Positions 38,119 to 46,911 of a stretch of 64,000 nt of DNA are shown piece after piece. The position numbers and the translations under genes were made by a program. The notes below the pieces were generated by a model, which worked only from the letters and a program-made list of their open reading frames with translations, had not been told where the DNA came from and made no database searches. Source of the DNA: CATQHD01 sp965243165 (GTDB lineage: Bacteria > Actinomycetota > Acidimicrobiia > Spongiisociales > Spongiisociaceae); contig OZ251535.1 in NCBI GenBank assembly GCA_965243165.1, positions 1,674,001 to 1,738,000 of the forward strand, read 5' to 3'. Each line of letters starts with the position of its first letter. Positions within the stretch are counted from its first letter, which is position 1.

Positions 38119-39453
38119 CTAGCCGCCGGCCGCCGCCAGCCGGTCCACCATTACGCCGAAGACCCGGACGCCCTCGTTGAAGTCGGCCAGGGCGGACCGG
38201 CGCGCCGACCCGTCGTCCGGGCGGGGGCGGCGCAGCCCGGCCAGCATGCCCTCCGCCGCGCCGACCAGCCCGGGGGTCAACGACTCCGGCCCGGCGCCGA
38301 GCGCCTGAACAGAGGCGGGAACCGGAAGCGCCTGCACCCTGGTGTGGAAGGAGCGCACCCGGCGCAGGGCGTCCTCCAGGGCGGATTCGGCCTCGTTGTA
38401 CCGGGCCCGGTAGCTCGGCTCGTCCGGGGCGTCCCCCTTCTCTTCGTCCCAGGACCGGTGTATCCCGCCGATGTCCGCCGCCAGCCTGTTCAGCTCGTCC
38501 CTGAAGCCCGCCAAGCCTTCCAGGTAGGAAGCGGCGTCCGCCTCGTCCGGCGGCGGGGGGGCGGCGGACGGCGCGGCGGCGGAGGCGGTTCCGCCTGCAG
38601 TCAGACCGAGGGCCGAAGCGTCCTGTTCGATGCGGGCGGCGAGGGCGGCGGCGCTGCGGCTGAAACCGGCGGCGGCGGCGGTGAAGTCGGCCAGGGCGGA
38701 CCGGCGCGCCGAACCGTCGTCCGGGCGGGGGCGGCGCAGCCCGGCCAAGACGTCCTCCGCCAAACCGGGCAGCCGGGCGGCTTGGTCCGCCAGCGCCCCG
38801 CCCTGTACGGCGACCGCAGCGGGGACGGGTTGGTTCCGCACGCCGGCGTGGAAGCCGCGCGCCCGGTCGAGGATGTCCTCCAAGGCGGATTCGGCTTCCC
38901 GGTACCGGGCCCGGTAGCTCGCCTCGTCCGGGGCGTCCCCCTTCTCTTCGTCCCAAGAGCGGTTGACCGCGCCGATGTCGGACACCAGATCGTCCGCCGC
39001 CTCCGCGAACGCCGACAGGGCGAGCAGGTACCGGGACGCCTCCGCGCTCAACCCCGTCGAGGTTGCTTCCGGTTCTTCCTCTTCCGGCGGGGGCGCGGCA
39101 ACCGCACCGGAGTCGGCGGCGCCATCGGGTTCTTCATCGGCGCCGCCCCCCTCCGCCTCTTGGACGGGTTCCTCCTGGGGCGCCTCCCCCGTCGCTTCTG
39201 AGGTCTCGGCCGTTGCTGAAGTCTCCGCCGCGGCGGGCGGGTCGGCGGCGTCCCCGGCGGGGGCGCTCGGAGCGGGGGAGGAGGTTACCGCCTCGGCGGC
39301 GGCCGGCTGCCGGTCGGGGCCGGGGTCGGGCTGGTCAGACCCGCCGCGGGTGAAGATCAACACGATCACCGCCGCCGCCGCCAGCCCGAGGAACACATGG
39401 GCGGCTATGTTCCTCCGAGGCTTCCGCGGCGGCCGCCTGCCGAATAGTTCCAT
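38119..39453 (-). CDS. Membrane-anchored protein with two ~140-aa helical repeats
   Basis: A 444-aa protein: short basic cytoplasmic tail (RRPPRKPRRN), one membrane helix (about residues 16-35, VFLGLAAAAVIVLIF), a ~100-residue acidic Ala/Pro/Glu-rich spacer, then two repeats. Each repeat contains RSWDEEKGDAPDE.SYRARY, EAESALED, LPVPA-type and LAGLRRPRPDDGSARRSALADF. The last of these is identical in both copies at protein level and nearly so in DNA (38185-38245 versus 38680-38745). Predicted helical and probably extracytoplasmic. Family unknown to me. Confidence 0.75.
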   Translation of the reverse strand: MELFGRRPPRKPRRNIAAHVFLGLAAAAVIVLIFTRGGSDQPDPGPDRQPAAAEAVTSSPAPSAPAGDAADPPAAAETSATAETSEATGEAPQEEPVQEAEGGGADEEPDGAADSGAVAAPPPEEEEPEATSTGLSAEASRYLLALSAFAEAADDLVSDIGAVNRSWDEEKGDAPDEASYRARYREAESALEDILDRARGFHAGVRNQPVPAAVAVQGGALADQAARLPGLAEDVLAGLRRPRPDDGSARRSALADFTAAAAGFSRSAAALAARIEQDASALGLTAGGTASAAAPSAAPPPPDEADAASYLEGLAGFRDELNRLAADIGGIHRSWDEEKGDAPDEPSYRARYNEAESALEDALRRVRSFHTRVQALPVPASVQALGAGPESLTPGLVGAAEGMLAGLRRPRPDDGSARRSALADFNEGVRVFGVMVDRLAAAGG

Positions 39454-39500
39454 ACCGCTTCCCTGAGACGCTTGGCGGTGCGCAGAACCAGCTCAGGTCC

Positions 39501-39536
39501 TGCGCCCGCCGGGGATGATATCCCCCCGGCGGCGCA
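39501..39536 (-). terminator. Long stem-loop downstream of the YgjP-like gene
   Basis: tgcgcccgccggggat and atccccccggcggcgca pair over about 15 bases around a tiny loop (tgat-like centre). It lies 47-82 bp past the stop of the YgjP-like gene and upstream of the repeat-protein gene on the same strand. No U-tract follows, so it is a probable but not canonical terminator. Confidence 0.5.
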
Positions 39537-39582
39537 TAACAGCGGCAATCGCGGCCCGCCCCGCCTTCGCAGTCCGCCCGGT

Positions 39583-40320
39583 CTACAGGGGAAGGGTCCG
39601 CCCGGCTTCTTTGAGGAGGCGGCGGCGCTCCTGTACGTCGGGCATCACCCCGCGCACCACGTTCCAGAAATCGGGGGAGTGGTTCCTGACTTGTAGGTGG
39701 GCCAGCTCGTGGACCACCACGTAATCGATCAGGTCGGGGGAGAGCATCATCAGCCGCCAGTTGAGGCGGATGGTCCCGTCGCTGGCGCAGCTGCCCCAGC
39801 GGCTGCGCTGGTTGCGCACCAGGATGTTCGGCTTGTTTCCGTGGGCGAGAAGCGGCCACCAGCGGTCCGCGTCGCCGGGCAGCCGCTCCATGGCCCGGTA
39901 GAAGTACCAGCCCGCAAGGGCCGCCTCGACCGCCCGGCAGCGTTCCGGCCCCTCCAGGCCGGGGGGTTCGGCCACCCTGAAGGCCCCGCCCTCGAAGTAG
40001 ACCTCCGGTTCTTTCACATCGGCCTTCTCGAAGGTCATGCGGACGGGGCGGCCCAGATAGGGGAGGGTCTCGCCGTCCACGAACCGGTTGCGCACCCGCT
40101 CCTCGGCTTCGGCGCGGCGCTGGATGATCCAGGGCGCCCGCTTGCGGACGAAGGCCCGCACCTCGCGGTCGGGGACGTACATCGGGGCGGCCACCCGCAC
40201 GCCGCCGCCGTCCACGGATATCTCGATGGTTTTGCGCCGGCGGGGGCTGCGGCGGACTTCGAACGCGATGTCGGCGTCCCCGAACCTGATGGAGTCCTGT
40301 TGGGTAACGATCCGGGTCAT
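39583..40320 (-). CDS. YgjP-like zinc metallopeptidase (DUF45/M48-related)
   Basis: A 245-aa cytoplasmic protein of the YgjP/DUF45 family. N-terminal beta-rich half with RRRKTIEISVDGGGVRVAAP; the C-terminal catalytic part has the family signature RSRWGSCASDGTIRLNW (about residues 165-181), the zinc motif VVHELAHLQVRNHSPDFW (about 202-219, HELAH plus NH.P.FW). Members often accompany restriction or repair genes but a substrate is not established. An AT-rich promoter-like region lies upstream at 40401-40440. Confidence 0.88.
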   Translation of the reverse strand: MTRIVTQQDSIRFGDADIAFEVRRSPRRRKTIEISVDGGGVRVAAPMYVPDREVRAFVRKRAPWIIQRRAEAEERVRNRFVDGETLPYLGRPVRMTFEKADVKEPEVYFEGGAFRVAEPPGLEGPERCRAVEAALAGWYFYRAMERLPGDADRWWPLLAHGNKPNILVRNQRSRWGSCASDGTIRLNWRLMMLSPDLIDYVVVHELAHLQVRNHSPDFWNVVRGVMPDVQERRRLLKEAGRTLPL

Positions 40321-40400
40321 GCCCCCGCCCCCTCTCCGGCGGCCCCGCCCCGCAGCACGGACCGGATCGTTCCCGAACTTGCTCTGTTTCTGTGTGGAGT

Positions 40401-40440
40401 GTTGCTTATCATAGCATACTATATATCACAAAATATCGTT
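40401..40440 (-). promoter_or_regulatory. AT-rich promoter region upstream of the YgjP-like gene
   Basis: On the minus strand this reads attttgtgatatatagtatg then ctatgataagc, strikingly AT-rich against a GC-rich background. TTGTGA could be a -35 and TATGAT or TAAGCA a -10 element. The core atatatagtatg also occurs at 61176-61187 upstream of the DUF4143-type gene. Confidence 0.45.
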
Positions 40441-40499
40441 GTCGTCTAGACCCTTGTCTGCCCGAACACCGTTGAACACCTTCCGAAGCCCGCCTGAGC

Positions 40500-41423
40500 T
40501 CAGGCCTCGCGGCGGCTGGTCAACCAGGCGCCCAGGGTGACCAGGGCGGTTCCGGCCCATTGGAGGGGGGCTATCACGTCGCCCCGGAAGGTCATGCCGA
40601 TCACCATGGCGATCACTGGGAGGATGTAGATGGGGGCGGCGCCTCGGGTGGGGCCCACCCTTCCGACCAGGGCGGTCATGAGCACGAAGGCCGTTCCGGT
40701 GCAGAAGACCCCGAGCGCCGCCACCGCCGCCGCCGAGGAGGCCTGCCATTCGGATCCGGCCAGCCCGAGCACCCCGGTGGGCGCGGTGATGACGGCGGCC
40801 ACCCCCATCGCCCGCATCATCGCGGCCGGCGCCCCGTAGCGCTGCTGAAGCGGAACCGCCAAGGCGATCGAGAGCCCGTAGGTGATGGTGGCGGCGATGA
40901 TCAGCGTCACCCCCCAAGCGCTGGACGCCGAACCTCCGAGGGCGGGCAGGCTGATGCCGGCCCCTCCCGCGGCCCCCAGGACGATCCCCAGCGTCTGGCG
41001 GGGCCCGGGGAGCTTGGACAGCAGCACCGAGGCGATGACGGTGCTGTAGATGGGCACCATGGAGGTCAGCATCCCGGCCAGGGCCGAGTCGATGTGCTGC
41101 TGGGCGATGGGAAACAGGAGGAACGGCACCGCGAACCAGGTAACTCCCAGCACCGCGATGCGGCCCCAGTCGGACCGCTCCACCGGACGGCGGGAGGCCT
41201 TGAAAGACAGCAGGATCACGAAGCCGAGCACGATCCTCACCCAGGTGATGGCCGGAGGTTCGAAACCCTCCAGCCCTACGTCGATCAGCGAATAGGCCGA
41301 CCCCCAGAACAGGGCCACCCCGCTCAGCAGCGCCCATTCCAGCCCCCCGAACGGCCCGAGCCGCGAGCCGGGGGAGGTGGAGAAGACGTAGGCCCGGCCG
41401 GAGCGGCCGGAGGACGGAGGCAT
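40500..41423 (-). CDS. EamA/DMT-family transporter
   Basis: A drug/metabolite transporter with about ten membrane helices in two EamA halves: LLSGVALFWGSAYSLIDVGL at the start and GTAFVLMTALVGRVGPTRGA to the second-half end PLQWAGTALVTLGAWLTSRR. The ATG at 41423 (307 aa) is preferred; the frame is open to an ATG at 41474, but that adds a Pro/Arg-rich tail not expected before the first helix. Substrate unknown; EamA proteins export amino acids, nucleosides or drugs. Confidence 0.88.
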   Translation of the reverse strand: MPPSSGRSGRAYVFSTSPGSRLGPFGGLEWALLSGVALFWGSAYSLIDVGLEGFEPPAITWVRIVLGFVILLSFKASRRPVERSDWGRIAVLGVTWFAVPFLLFPIAQQHIDSALAGMLTSMVPIYSTVIASVLLSKLPGPRQTLGIVLGAAGGAGISLPALGGSASSAWGVTLIIAATITYGLSIALAVPLQQRYGAPAAMMRAMGVAAVITAPTGVLGLAGSEWQASSAAAVAALGVFCTGTAFVLMTALVGRVGPTRGAAPIYILPVIAMVIGMTFRGDVIAPLQWAGTALVTLGAWLTSRREA

Positions 41424-41537
41424 CGAACGGGAGGGTAACCACCCCGGCGCCCGGACCGGTCGAATCAGGGGCAATCGAAGGCGGCCGGCCCCGTCTGGTA
41501 GAATGGAAGGGAAGCCCCGAACACCCTATTTTCCCCT

Positions 41538-41843
41538 ATGAGCGCATCCGAGATACCCAAGCTGGCGTCCGAGCTGTTCGAGATGTCGAAGAGCTACCTC
41601 GAGCAGGAGGCGGTCGCGCCCCTGCGCCGCACCGCCCGCTTCGCCGGCGTGACCCTGCTGGGGGGCCTGCTGCTGGCCTTGGGGTGGGTGTTCCTGGCGG
41701 TGGCGGGTCTGCGCCTCGCCCAAGACCTGCTGCCGGACACCCCGCTGTGGAGCGCCTTGGCCTACCTGATCGCCGGGGTGGCCGCCCTAACCGCCGCCTT
41801 CGTCGTGATGTGGGCCGCCTCCCGATCGAAGGCCTCGCCGTGA
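41538..41843 (+). CDS. Holin-X-like (phage holin superfamily) membrane protein
   Basis: A 101-aa protein with an amphipathic N-terminus (IPKLASELFEMSKSYLEQEAV) and two membrane helices (about residues 37-58 and 70-93), typical of the actinobacterial Holin-X/DUF1469 family, which despite its name is a chromosomal membrane protein of unknown role. The stop overlaps the GTG of a small companion gene. Confidence 0.8.
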   Translation: MSASEIPKLASELFEMSKSYLEQEAVAPLRRTARFAGVTLLGGLLLALGWVFLAVAGLRLAQDLLPDTPLWSALAYLIAGVAALTAAFVVMWAASRSKASP

Positions 41844-42031
41844 TCGAACGCAGCGACATAGAGGCGAAGGCCAGGGAGCTGGAAGAGGCCGTCCTCGGGG
41901 CGGGGGAGGCGGTGCGCAACGCCGCTGCGAAGAAGAGCCTGGGGGTCGCCGCCGCTCTGGCCGCCGCCTTCCTGGCGGGGCGCAAGCGGGGGCGGCGCCG
42001 GGGGGCGAGGGTCGAGATCCACCGCCTCTGA
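41840..42031 (+). CDS. 63-aa companion of the holin-X-like protein
   Basis: Starts at GTG 41840 overlapping the previous stop (GTGA). It reads VIERSDIEAKARELEEAVLG at the N-terminus, then an Ala-rich helix (KKSLGVAAALAAAFLAG) and a very basic tail KRGRRRGARVEIHRL. In many actinobacteria Holin-X genes are followed by similar DUF3618-like small proteins with a helix plus basic tail. Function unknown. Confidence 0.75.
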   Translation: MIERSDIEAKARELEEAVLGAGEAVRNAAAKKSLGVAAALAAAFLAGRKRGRRRGARVEIHRL

Positions 42032-42490
42032 CACCCGGCCGGCGGCGCGGGTCCGTCGGTCCCGGGGCTTCAGGACGGAGTTTGGCCGGTGCCTCGGCCT
42101 TCCACCCGAACCCGGCGGGTCTACCCCCTTCGATCCCTTGGAGCTATCCGTCTATGCGGAAGCTGACCGGATCGAAGCCGGGCCGGTCGACCACCAGTCC
42201 GGCTTTCTGGCCCGGTTTCAGGCCGAAGCCGGCTATGCGGCGGCGGTGGCGGCGCCTCACCCAGCGGAGCAGCAACAGGAAGGCCCCCGCCGTCATGAGA
42301 GAAGACCTGCTTTCCTGCATCCCGCGGCGCAGCAGAGCGAAGCCCCTCGACCTCGACCAACACCGACGGCACAGCAACGGAATCGGGGAGCTGGTTTTCG
42401 GCGGCATCGTTCTCCGTGTTCGGTGTGAGCCCAGTGTAACCGGCGGGGCTTTCGGCAAGCCTCTGTATGGGCGCCTATAGAGTGCAGCCC
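42032..42490. other. 459-bp region with only weak coding signal
   Basis: No confident gene. The best candidate is a minus-strand ORF from ATG 42296 to 42144 (50 aa: MTAGAFLLLLRWVRRRHRRR, then a hydrophobic/charged tail with KPGQKAGLVVDRPGFDP), which could be a small membrane-associated protein but lacks a clear ribosome site. Plus-strand ORFs here look like its shadow. Near 42475 a TATAGA element sits 10 bp before the ATG of the next small gene. A block cccttggagctatccgtcta at 42135-42154 resembles one at 47184-47203 before pup. Confidence 0.4.
42144..42296 (-). CDS. Possible 50-aa small membrane-associated protein
   Basis: ATG at 42296, stop at 42144. One hydrophobic stretch GAFLLLLRWV followed by a strongly basic cluster VRRRHRRR, then GFGLKPGQKAGLVVDRPGFD. 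The amino-acid pattern is more protein-like than the opposite strand, but length and missing ribosome site keep this tentative. Confidence 0.35.
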   Translation of the reverse strand: MTAGAFLLLLRWVRRRHRRRIAGFGLKPGQKAGLVVDRPGFDPVSFRIDG

Positions 42491-42592
42491 ATGAGGCGGA
42501 CTCCGAGATGGGTGCAGACCGTGGTGTGGGTCACCGTGGCCGGCATGATCCTCACGCTCCTGGCGGGCGTCATCTCCATCGGGCTGGACTGA
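42491..42592 (+). CDS. 33-aa single-helix membrane protein before trmI
   Basis: A tiny ORF, MRRTPRWVQTVVWVTVAGMI followed by LTLLAGVISIGLD, i.e. a basic start and one membrane helix. It ends 3 bp before the GTG of trmI, and a TATAGA -10-like element 10 bp upstream suggests a leaderless transcript. Small single-helix proteins at this location are found in other actinobacteria as far as I recall. Role unknown. Confidence 0.6.
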   Translation: MRRTPRWVQTVVWVTVAGMILTLLAGVISIGLD

Positions 42593-42595
42593 GCA

Positions 42596-43444
42596 GTGGC
42601 CGCCCCCGCCGGCCCGGCCGATGCGGCCGGAGCGCCCGAACCGTCCGAGGGGGCCGCCCTCGGCCGCCCCTTCGCCGAGGGTGAACCCGTCCTTCTGCTC
42701 GACGGCAAGGGCCGCAAGTACCTGCTCCACCTGCGGGCGGACGGGATGTTCCAGTACCACCTGGGCGCCCTGGCCCACTCCGAGCTGATCGGCGCCCCGG
42801 ACGGCGCCCGCCTGCAGTCCTCCAAGGGGGCGCCTCTGACCGCCCTCCGCCCCCGGCTGGGGGACTACATCCTCAAGATGCGGCGCGGCCCCCAGATCGT
42901 CTACCCCAAGGACTTGGGGGCGGTGCTCATGTACGCCGACATCCACCCCGGCCTGACCGTGGTGGAGGGCGGCACCGGATCCGGCGCCCTCGCCATGACC
43001 CTCGCCCGGGCGGTGGGGCCGTCCGGGCGGGTGGTCTCCTGCGAGATCAGGGAGGACCACGCCGCCCACGGCCGGGCCGCCGTCGCCCGCCGCTTCGGGG
43101 CGGCGCCGGAGTGGCTGGAGCTGCGGGTGGGCGACGTGGCCGAAACGGCGGCGGAGATCCGCCACGACCGCCTGGTGCTGGACCTCCCCGAGCCGTGGCG
43201 GGTCGTCCCCTCCGCCCTCGGGGGCCTGCGCACCGGCGGCGTCCTGTGCTGTTACCTGCCCACGGTGCCCCAGCTCGAACAGCTCCACCGGGCGCTCGGC
43301 GAAAGCGGCCGGTTCGCCGACGTGGAGACCTTCGAAGTGCTGCTCCGCACCTGGAACGTAACCGGGCGCTCGGTGCGCCCCGACCACGGAATGGTGGGCC
43401 ACACCGGCTTCCTCACCGCCGCGCGGTGCGTCCAATCCGCCTGA
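42596..43444 (+). CDS. trmI: tRNA (adenine-58-N1)-methyltransferase TrmI
   Basis: A 282-aa SAM-dependent methyltransferase making m1A58 in the T-loop of tRNA, a homotetramer in bacteria. N-terminal small domain (GEPVLLLDGKGRKYLLHLRA), then the region RRGPQIVYPKDLGAVLMYAD, SAM motif I VVEGGTGSGALAMTLARAVG (about residue 122), motif VVSCEIREDHA and the catalytic-side VLDLPEPWRVV (about 196). A Rv2118c-like gene at this place next to the proteasome ATPase is conserved in actinobacteria. Confidence 0.93.
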   Translation: MAAPAGPADAAGAPEPSEGAALGRPFAEGEPVLLLDGKGRKYLLHLRADGMFQYHLGALAHSELIGAPDGARLQSSKGAPLTALRPRLGDYILKMRRGPQIVYPKDLGAVLMYADIHPGLTVVEGGTGSGALAMTLARAVGPSGRVVSCEIREDHAAHGRAAVARRFGAAPEWLELRVGDVAETAAEIRHDRLVLDLPEPWRVVPSALGGLRTGGVLCCYLPTVPQLEQLHRALGESGRFADVETFEVLLRTWNVTGRSVRPDHGMVGHTGFLTAARCVQSA

Positions 43445-43445
43445 A

Positions 43446-43463
43446 CCCCGGCCTGCGCCGGGG
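43446..43463 (+). terminator. GC hairpin after trmI
   Basis: CCCCGGC-CTGC-GCCGGGG, a perfect 7-bp stem with 4-base loop directly after the trmI stop. No U-tract. It could end or attenuate transcription before the 225-bp gap preceding arc. Confidence 0.45.
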
Positions 43464-43592
43464 CCGGCCCGAGGAACGGCGGCCGCCCGGACGAAACACC
43501 CACTCGACCCTGGTTGCGGGCTGGTGAGCCGCGCCGGCGCACCCTGGGGGCGCGGATTGAACGAGGAAGGCCGTCTGCCTTCACTACCCTCC

Positions 43593-43598
43593 TACAAT
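43593..43598 (+). promoter_or_regulatory. Candidate -10 element upstream of arc
   Basis: TACAAT, a near-consensus -10, lies 72 bp upstream of the arc ATG in GC-rich sequence. No convincing -35 sits at 17 bp (TTGAAC is about 30 bp upstream), so the call is tentative. Confidence 0.3.
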
Positions 43599-43669
43599 GT
43601 TGCCGGGCCTGCCCTGGTCCAGGAAACAGCAGCCCGGCCCGCAGCAATCCAGTAAGCCGGAGCGGCGCC

Positions 43670-45436
43670 ATGCCCGACCATCGCAGAAGGTACGAATACG
43701 AGCACCGGATGGATCCCATGCCAGACCATCGGACGGCATACGACTACCAGCGCCAGGTGGACGCCATGCAGGAGGAGATAGCGCTGCTCCGCCGGCAGCT
43801 CCAGGCCGGACCCCGTTCCGTCAGGATGATGGAATCCCGTCTGACCGAAACCAAGTCCAAGCTGGACAAGGCCCTCCGCAGCAACCAGAAGCTGGCCGAA
43901 TTGCTCGAAGAGGCCAAAGAGCAGCTGGCCATGATGCGCGACGAGGTCGACAAGCTCACCGCCGCTCCCAACCCCTTCGCCGCCGTGCTGGGGGTCAACA
44001 GCGACAGCACCGTGGACGTGATGAGCGGGGACCGCCGGATGCGGGTCAACGCCTCTCCCTCCATCGAGATCAAGCAGCTCCAGCCGGGCCAGCAGGTGCT
44101 GGTCAACGATTCCATGGCCATCGTGGAGGTGCGGGACTTCATCCGCCAGGGCCAAGTAGTGTCCATCAAGGAGGCGATGGAGGACAACCGCCTGCTGGTG
44201 CTGGCCCACACCGACGAGGAGAGGGTGGTGGAGCGGGCCGGCCCTCTGGCGGGCGTCCGCCTGCGGGCGGGCGACCACGTGCTCTTGGACAACCGCACCG
44301 GCTTGGCCTACGAGAAGCTGTTCCGCCCCGAGGTGGAGGAGCTGGTGCTCGAAGAGGTGCCCGACGTCACCTACCACCAGGTGGGCGGTCTGCAGGACCA
44401 GATAGAGGCGATCCGGGATGCGGTGGAGCTCCCCTTCGTGCACCGGGATCTGTTCGAAGAGTACGGGCTGGTCGCCCCCAAGGGGGTGCTGCTCTACGGG
44501 CCGCCCGGGTGCGGCAAGACCCTCATCGCCAAGGCGGTGGCCAACAGTCTGGCCGAGGCGGTGGCCGAGCGGGCCATAGGCGGGGACGCCCGCTCCTACT
44601 TCCTCAACATCAAAGGCCCCGAGCTGCTCAACAAGTACGTGGGGGAGACCGAGCGCCAGATAAGGCTGATCTTCCAGCGGGCCAAGGAGAAGGCCGACGA
44701 AGGGTTTCCGGTCATCGTCTTCTTCGACGAGATGGACTCCTTGTTCCGCACCAGGGGCTCCGGCATCTCCTCCGACGTGGAGTCGACCATCGTCCCCCAG
44801 CTCCTCTCCGAGCTGGACGGGGTGGAGCAGCTCAAGAACGTCATCGTGATCGGCGCCTCCAACCGCGAGGATCTGATCGATCCGGCCATCCTCCGTCCGG
44901 GGCGGCTGGACGTGAAGATCAAGATCGCCCGCCCCAACGCCGATGCCGCCGGGCAGATCTTCGAGATCTACCTGGATCCGGAGCTGCCCTACGACGAAGA
45001 AGCCTTGGAGAAGGCGGGCGGTGACCGCCCGGCCCTGGTGAAGCAGATGGTCGGCCGGGTGGTGGAGGCCATGTACGAGGAAAGCCCCGCCAACCGCTTC
45101 TTGGAGGTCACCTATCAGAACGGGGACCGGGAAGTTCTGTATTTCCGGGACTTCTCGTCGGGGGCCATGATCGAGAACATCGTGCGCCGGGCCAAGAAGG
45201 ACGCCATCAAGCGCCGGATCAGCGGTGCCTCCGGCAACATCACCGAGAACGATCTGCTGGCGGCCATCAAACAGGAGTTCCGGGAGCACGAGGACCTCCC
45301 CAACACCACCAACCCGGACGATTGGGCGAAGATCTCGGGCAAGAAAGGGGAGCGGATCGTCTACGTCCGCACTCTGATCGAAGGCGAGGACGAGTCGAGG
45401 ACCATCGAGGCGGTCGGAACCGGGCAGTACCTCTAG
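43670..45436 (+). CDS. arc: Proteasome-activating AAA+ ATPase (ARC/Mpa)
   Basis: A 588-aa hexameric unfoldase that recognises pupylated proteins and feeds them to the 20S proteasome. N-terminal coiled coil (about residues 20-95, [17 protein letters not shown]), tandem OB folds (~100-240), AAA+ domain with Walker A GPPGCGKT near 277, Walker [13 protein letters not shown] near 352 and an arginine-finger region ILRPGRLD. The C-terminus ends GTGQYL, the docking tail for the proteasome alpha ring. The ATG at 43670 was preferred over upstream in-frame starts because the coiled coil begins there and size then matches the family. Confidence 0.95.
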   Translation: MPDHRRRYEYEHRMDPMPDHRTAYDYQRQVDAMQEEIALLRRQLQAGPRSVRMMESRLTETKSKLDKALRSNQKLAELLEEAKEQLAMMRDEVDKLTAAPNPFAAVLGVNSDSTVDVMSGDRRMRVNASPSIEIKQLQPGQQVLVNDSMAIVEVRDFIRQGQVVSIKEAMEDNRLLVLAHTDEERVVERAGPLAGVRLRAGDHVLLDNRTGLAYEKLFRPEVEELVLEEVPDVTYHQVGGLQDQIEAIRDAVELPFVHRDLFEEYGLVAPKGVLLYGPPGCGKTLIAKAVANSLAEAVAERAIGGDARSYFLNIKGPELLNKYVGETERQIRLIFQRAKEKADEGFPVIVFFDEMDSLFRTRGSGISSDVESTIVPQLLSELDGVEQLKNVIVIGASNREDLIDPAILRPGRLDVKIKIARPNADAAGQIFEIYLDPELPYDEEALEKAGGDRPALVKQMVGRVVEAMYEESPANRFLEVTYQNGDREVLYFRDFSSGAMIENIVRRAKKDAIKRRISGASGNITENDLLAAIKQEFREHEDLPNTTNPDDWAKISGKKGERIVYVRTLIEGEDESRTIEAVGTGQYL

Positions 45437-45438
45437 GC

Positions 45439-46911
45439 ATGGCGGCGCCCACGGTCATAGGGACCGAAACGGAATACGGGATCACGGTCCGCAACAACCC
45501 CGACCTCCACCCCACCCTGGCCTCCTCCTGGGTGGTCAGCTCCTACCGGGGGGGCCGGGTGCGCGTCCAGTGGTCGCACGAGGAGGAAACCCCCGACCGG
45601 GACGCCCGCGGCGTGGAGAACGAAACGCACGCACCGGCCGAGGACAACAACATGGTCAACGTGGTCCTGTCCAACGGCGCCCGCTTCTACGTCGACCACG
45701 CCCACCCCGAATATTCGAGCCCCGAATGCTCCGACCCCCTGCAGGCCGCCCTCTACGACAAGGCGGGGGAGCGGGTGCTGGCGGACGCCGCCGGCGCCTA
45801 CCGGTCCTTCCGCCCGGGCGACCAGCTGTACATACACAAGAACAACAGCGACGGCAAGGGCAACTCCTACGGCTACCACGAGAACTATCTGGTGTCGCGG
45901 GACGCGCCCTTCTCCGACCTGATCCGCTACGCCACCACCTGGCTGGTAACCCGCCAGATATTCACCGGTTCGGGGAAGCTCGGCGCCGAGAACGGGCGGC
46001 CGGCCGCCGGATATCAGATCACCCAGCGGGCCGACTTCTTCGAAGAGGCGGTGGGCCTCGAGACCACCCTGCGGCGGCCCATCGTCAACACCCGCGACGA
46101 ACCCCACGGGGACCCCTCCAAGTACCGACGGTTCCACGTGATCATCGGCGACGCCAACATGTCGGAGGTTCAGACCTTCATCAAGCTGGGCGCCACCGCC
46201 CTGCTGCTGGCCGCCGTCGAGGACGGGGCCCTCCCCGACGACTTGGCCCTGGCCGACCCGGTGGAGGCGACCTGGCGCACCAGCCGCGACCTCACCATGG
46301 CCGAGCCTCTGCGGCTGGCGGACGGGGGAACGGCGACCGCCCTCGAGCTGCAGCTCCGGTACCGCGAATGGCTGTCGAAGTACGCCGAAGAGAACCTGCC
46401 CGAGCCGGTCTGGGCCGACGTGGTCCGCGAGTGGGGGGCGGCGCTCCACGACTTGGAGGTCGACTTCATGCGCACCTCCGACCGGCTCGACTGGTCGGCG
46501 AAGCTCCGCATGCTGAACGGGTTCCGCCGCCGCGACGATCTGGAATGGAGCCACCCCAAGCTGGCCTTGGCCGCCCTCCAATACCACGACGTCCACCCCG
46601 CCCGAGGCTTGGCCTACCGCCTGCAGGAGGGGGGCCTGCTCCGCCGCCTCTTCACCGACGAGGAGCTGGACCGCGCCGCCCTCCGTCCGCCCGCCGGAAC
46701 CAGGGCCTACTTCCGGGGGCGCTGCGTGGGGCAGTTCCCCGATTCCCTGGTGGGGGCCAACTGGGACTCGCTGGTGTTCGATGTGGGGGAGGCGGCGCTC
46801 AAGCGGGTGCCGATGATGGAGCCCCTGCGGGGAAACGAGGAACTGGTGGGAGAGCTGCTCGACGCAACCGAAGAAGCCGCCGACCTGCTCGCAGCCCTGA
46901 GAGACGGCTGA
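45439..46911 (+). CDS. dop: Depupylase / Pup deamidase Dop
   Basis: A 490-aa member of the carboxylate-amine ligase-like Pup enzymes. GTETEYGITVRN at the N-terminus carries the metal-binding Glu residues; DHAHPEYSSPEC, LYIHKNNSDGKGNSYGYHEN and TRQIFTGSGKLG follow. Compared with PafA it has the extra loop after the first strand (around residues 40-75, with EETPDRDARGVE) typical of Dop. The ATG lies 2 bp after the arc stop. Because Pup here ends in Glu, the enzyme's main task should be removal of Pup from conjugates. Confidence 0.94.
   Translation: MAAPTVIGTETEYGITVRNNPDLHPTLASSWVVSSYRGGRVRVQWSHEEETPDRDARGVENETHAPAEDNNMVNVVLSNGARFYVDHAHPEYSSPECSDPLQAALYDKAGERVLADAAGAYRSFRPGDQLYIHKNNSDGKGNSYGYHENYLVSRDAPFSDLIRYATTWLVTRQIFTGSGKLGAENGRPAAGYQITQRADFFEEAVGLETTLRRPIVNTRDEPHGDPSKYRRFHVIIGDANMSEVQTFIKLGATALLLAAVEDGALPDDLALADPVEATWRTSRDLTMAEPLRLADGGTATALELQLRYREWLSKYAEENLPEPVWADVVREWGAALHDLEVDFMRTSDRLDWSAKLRMLNGFRRRDDLEWSHPKLALAALQYHDVHPARGLAYRLQEGGLLRRLFTDEELDRAALRPPAGTRAYFRGRCVGQFPDSLVGANWDSLVFDVGEAALKRVPMMEPLRGNEELVGELLDATEEAADLLAALRDG

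Noticed and set aside
42082..42480. Plus-strand ORFs of 96-132 codons in the gap before trmI
   Set aside because: Arg/Pro/Ser-rich with no ribosome site; the minus-strand frame looks more like protein, and even that is weak.
43592..45289. 565-codon minus-strand ORF opposite arc
   Set aside because: High GC and codon bias keep the antisense frame open; the plus strand has all AAA+ motifs and the antisense product is His/Leu/Gly-rich without recognisable features.
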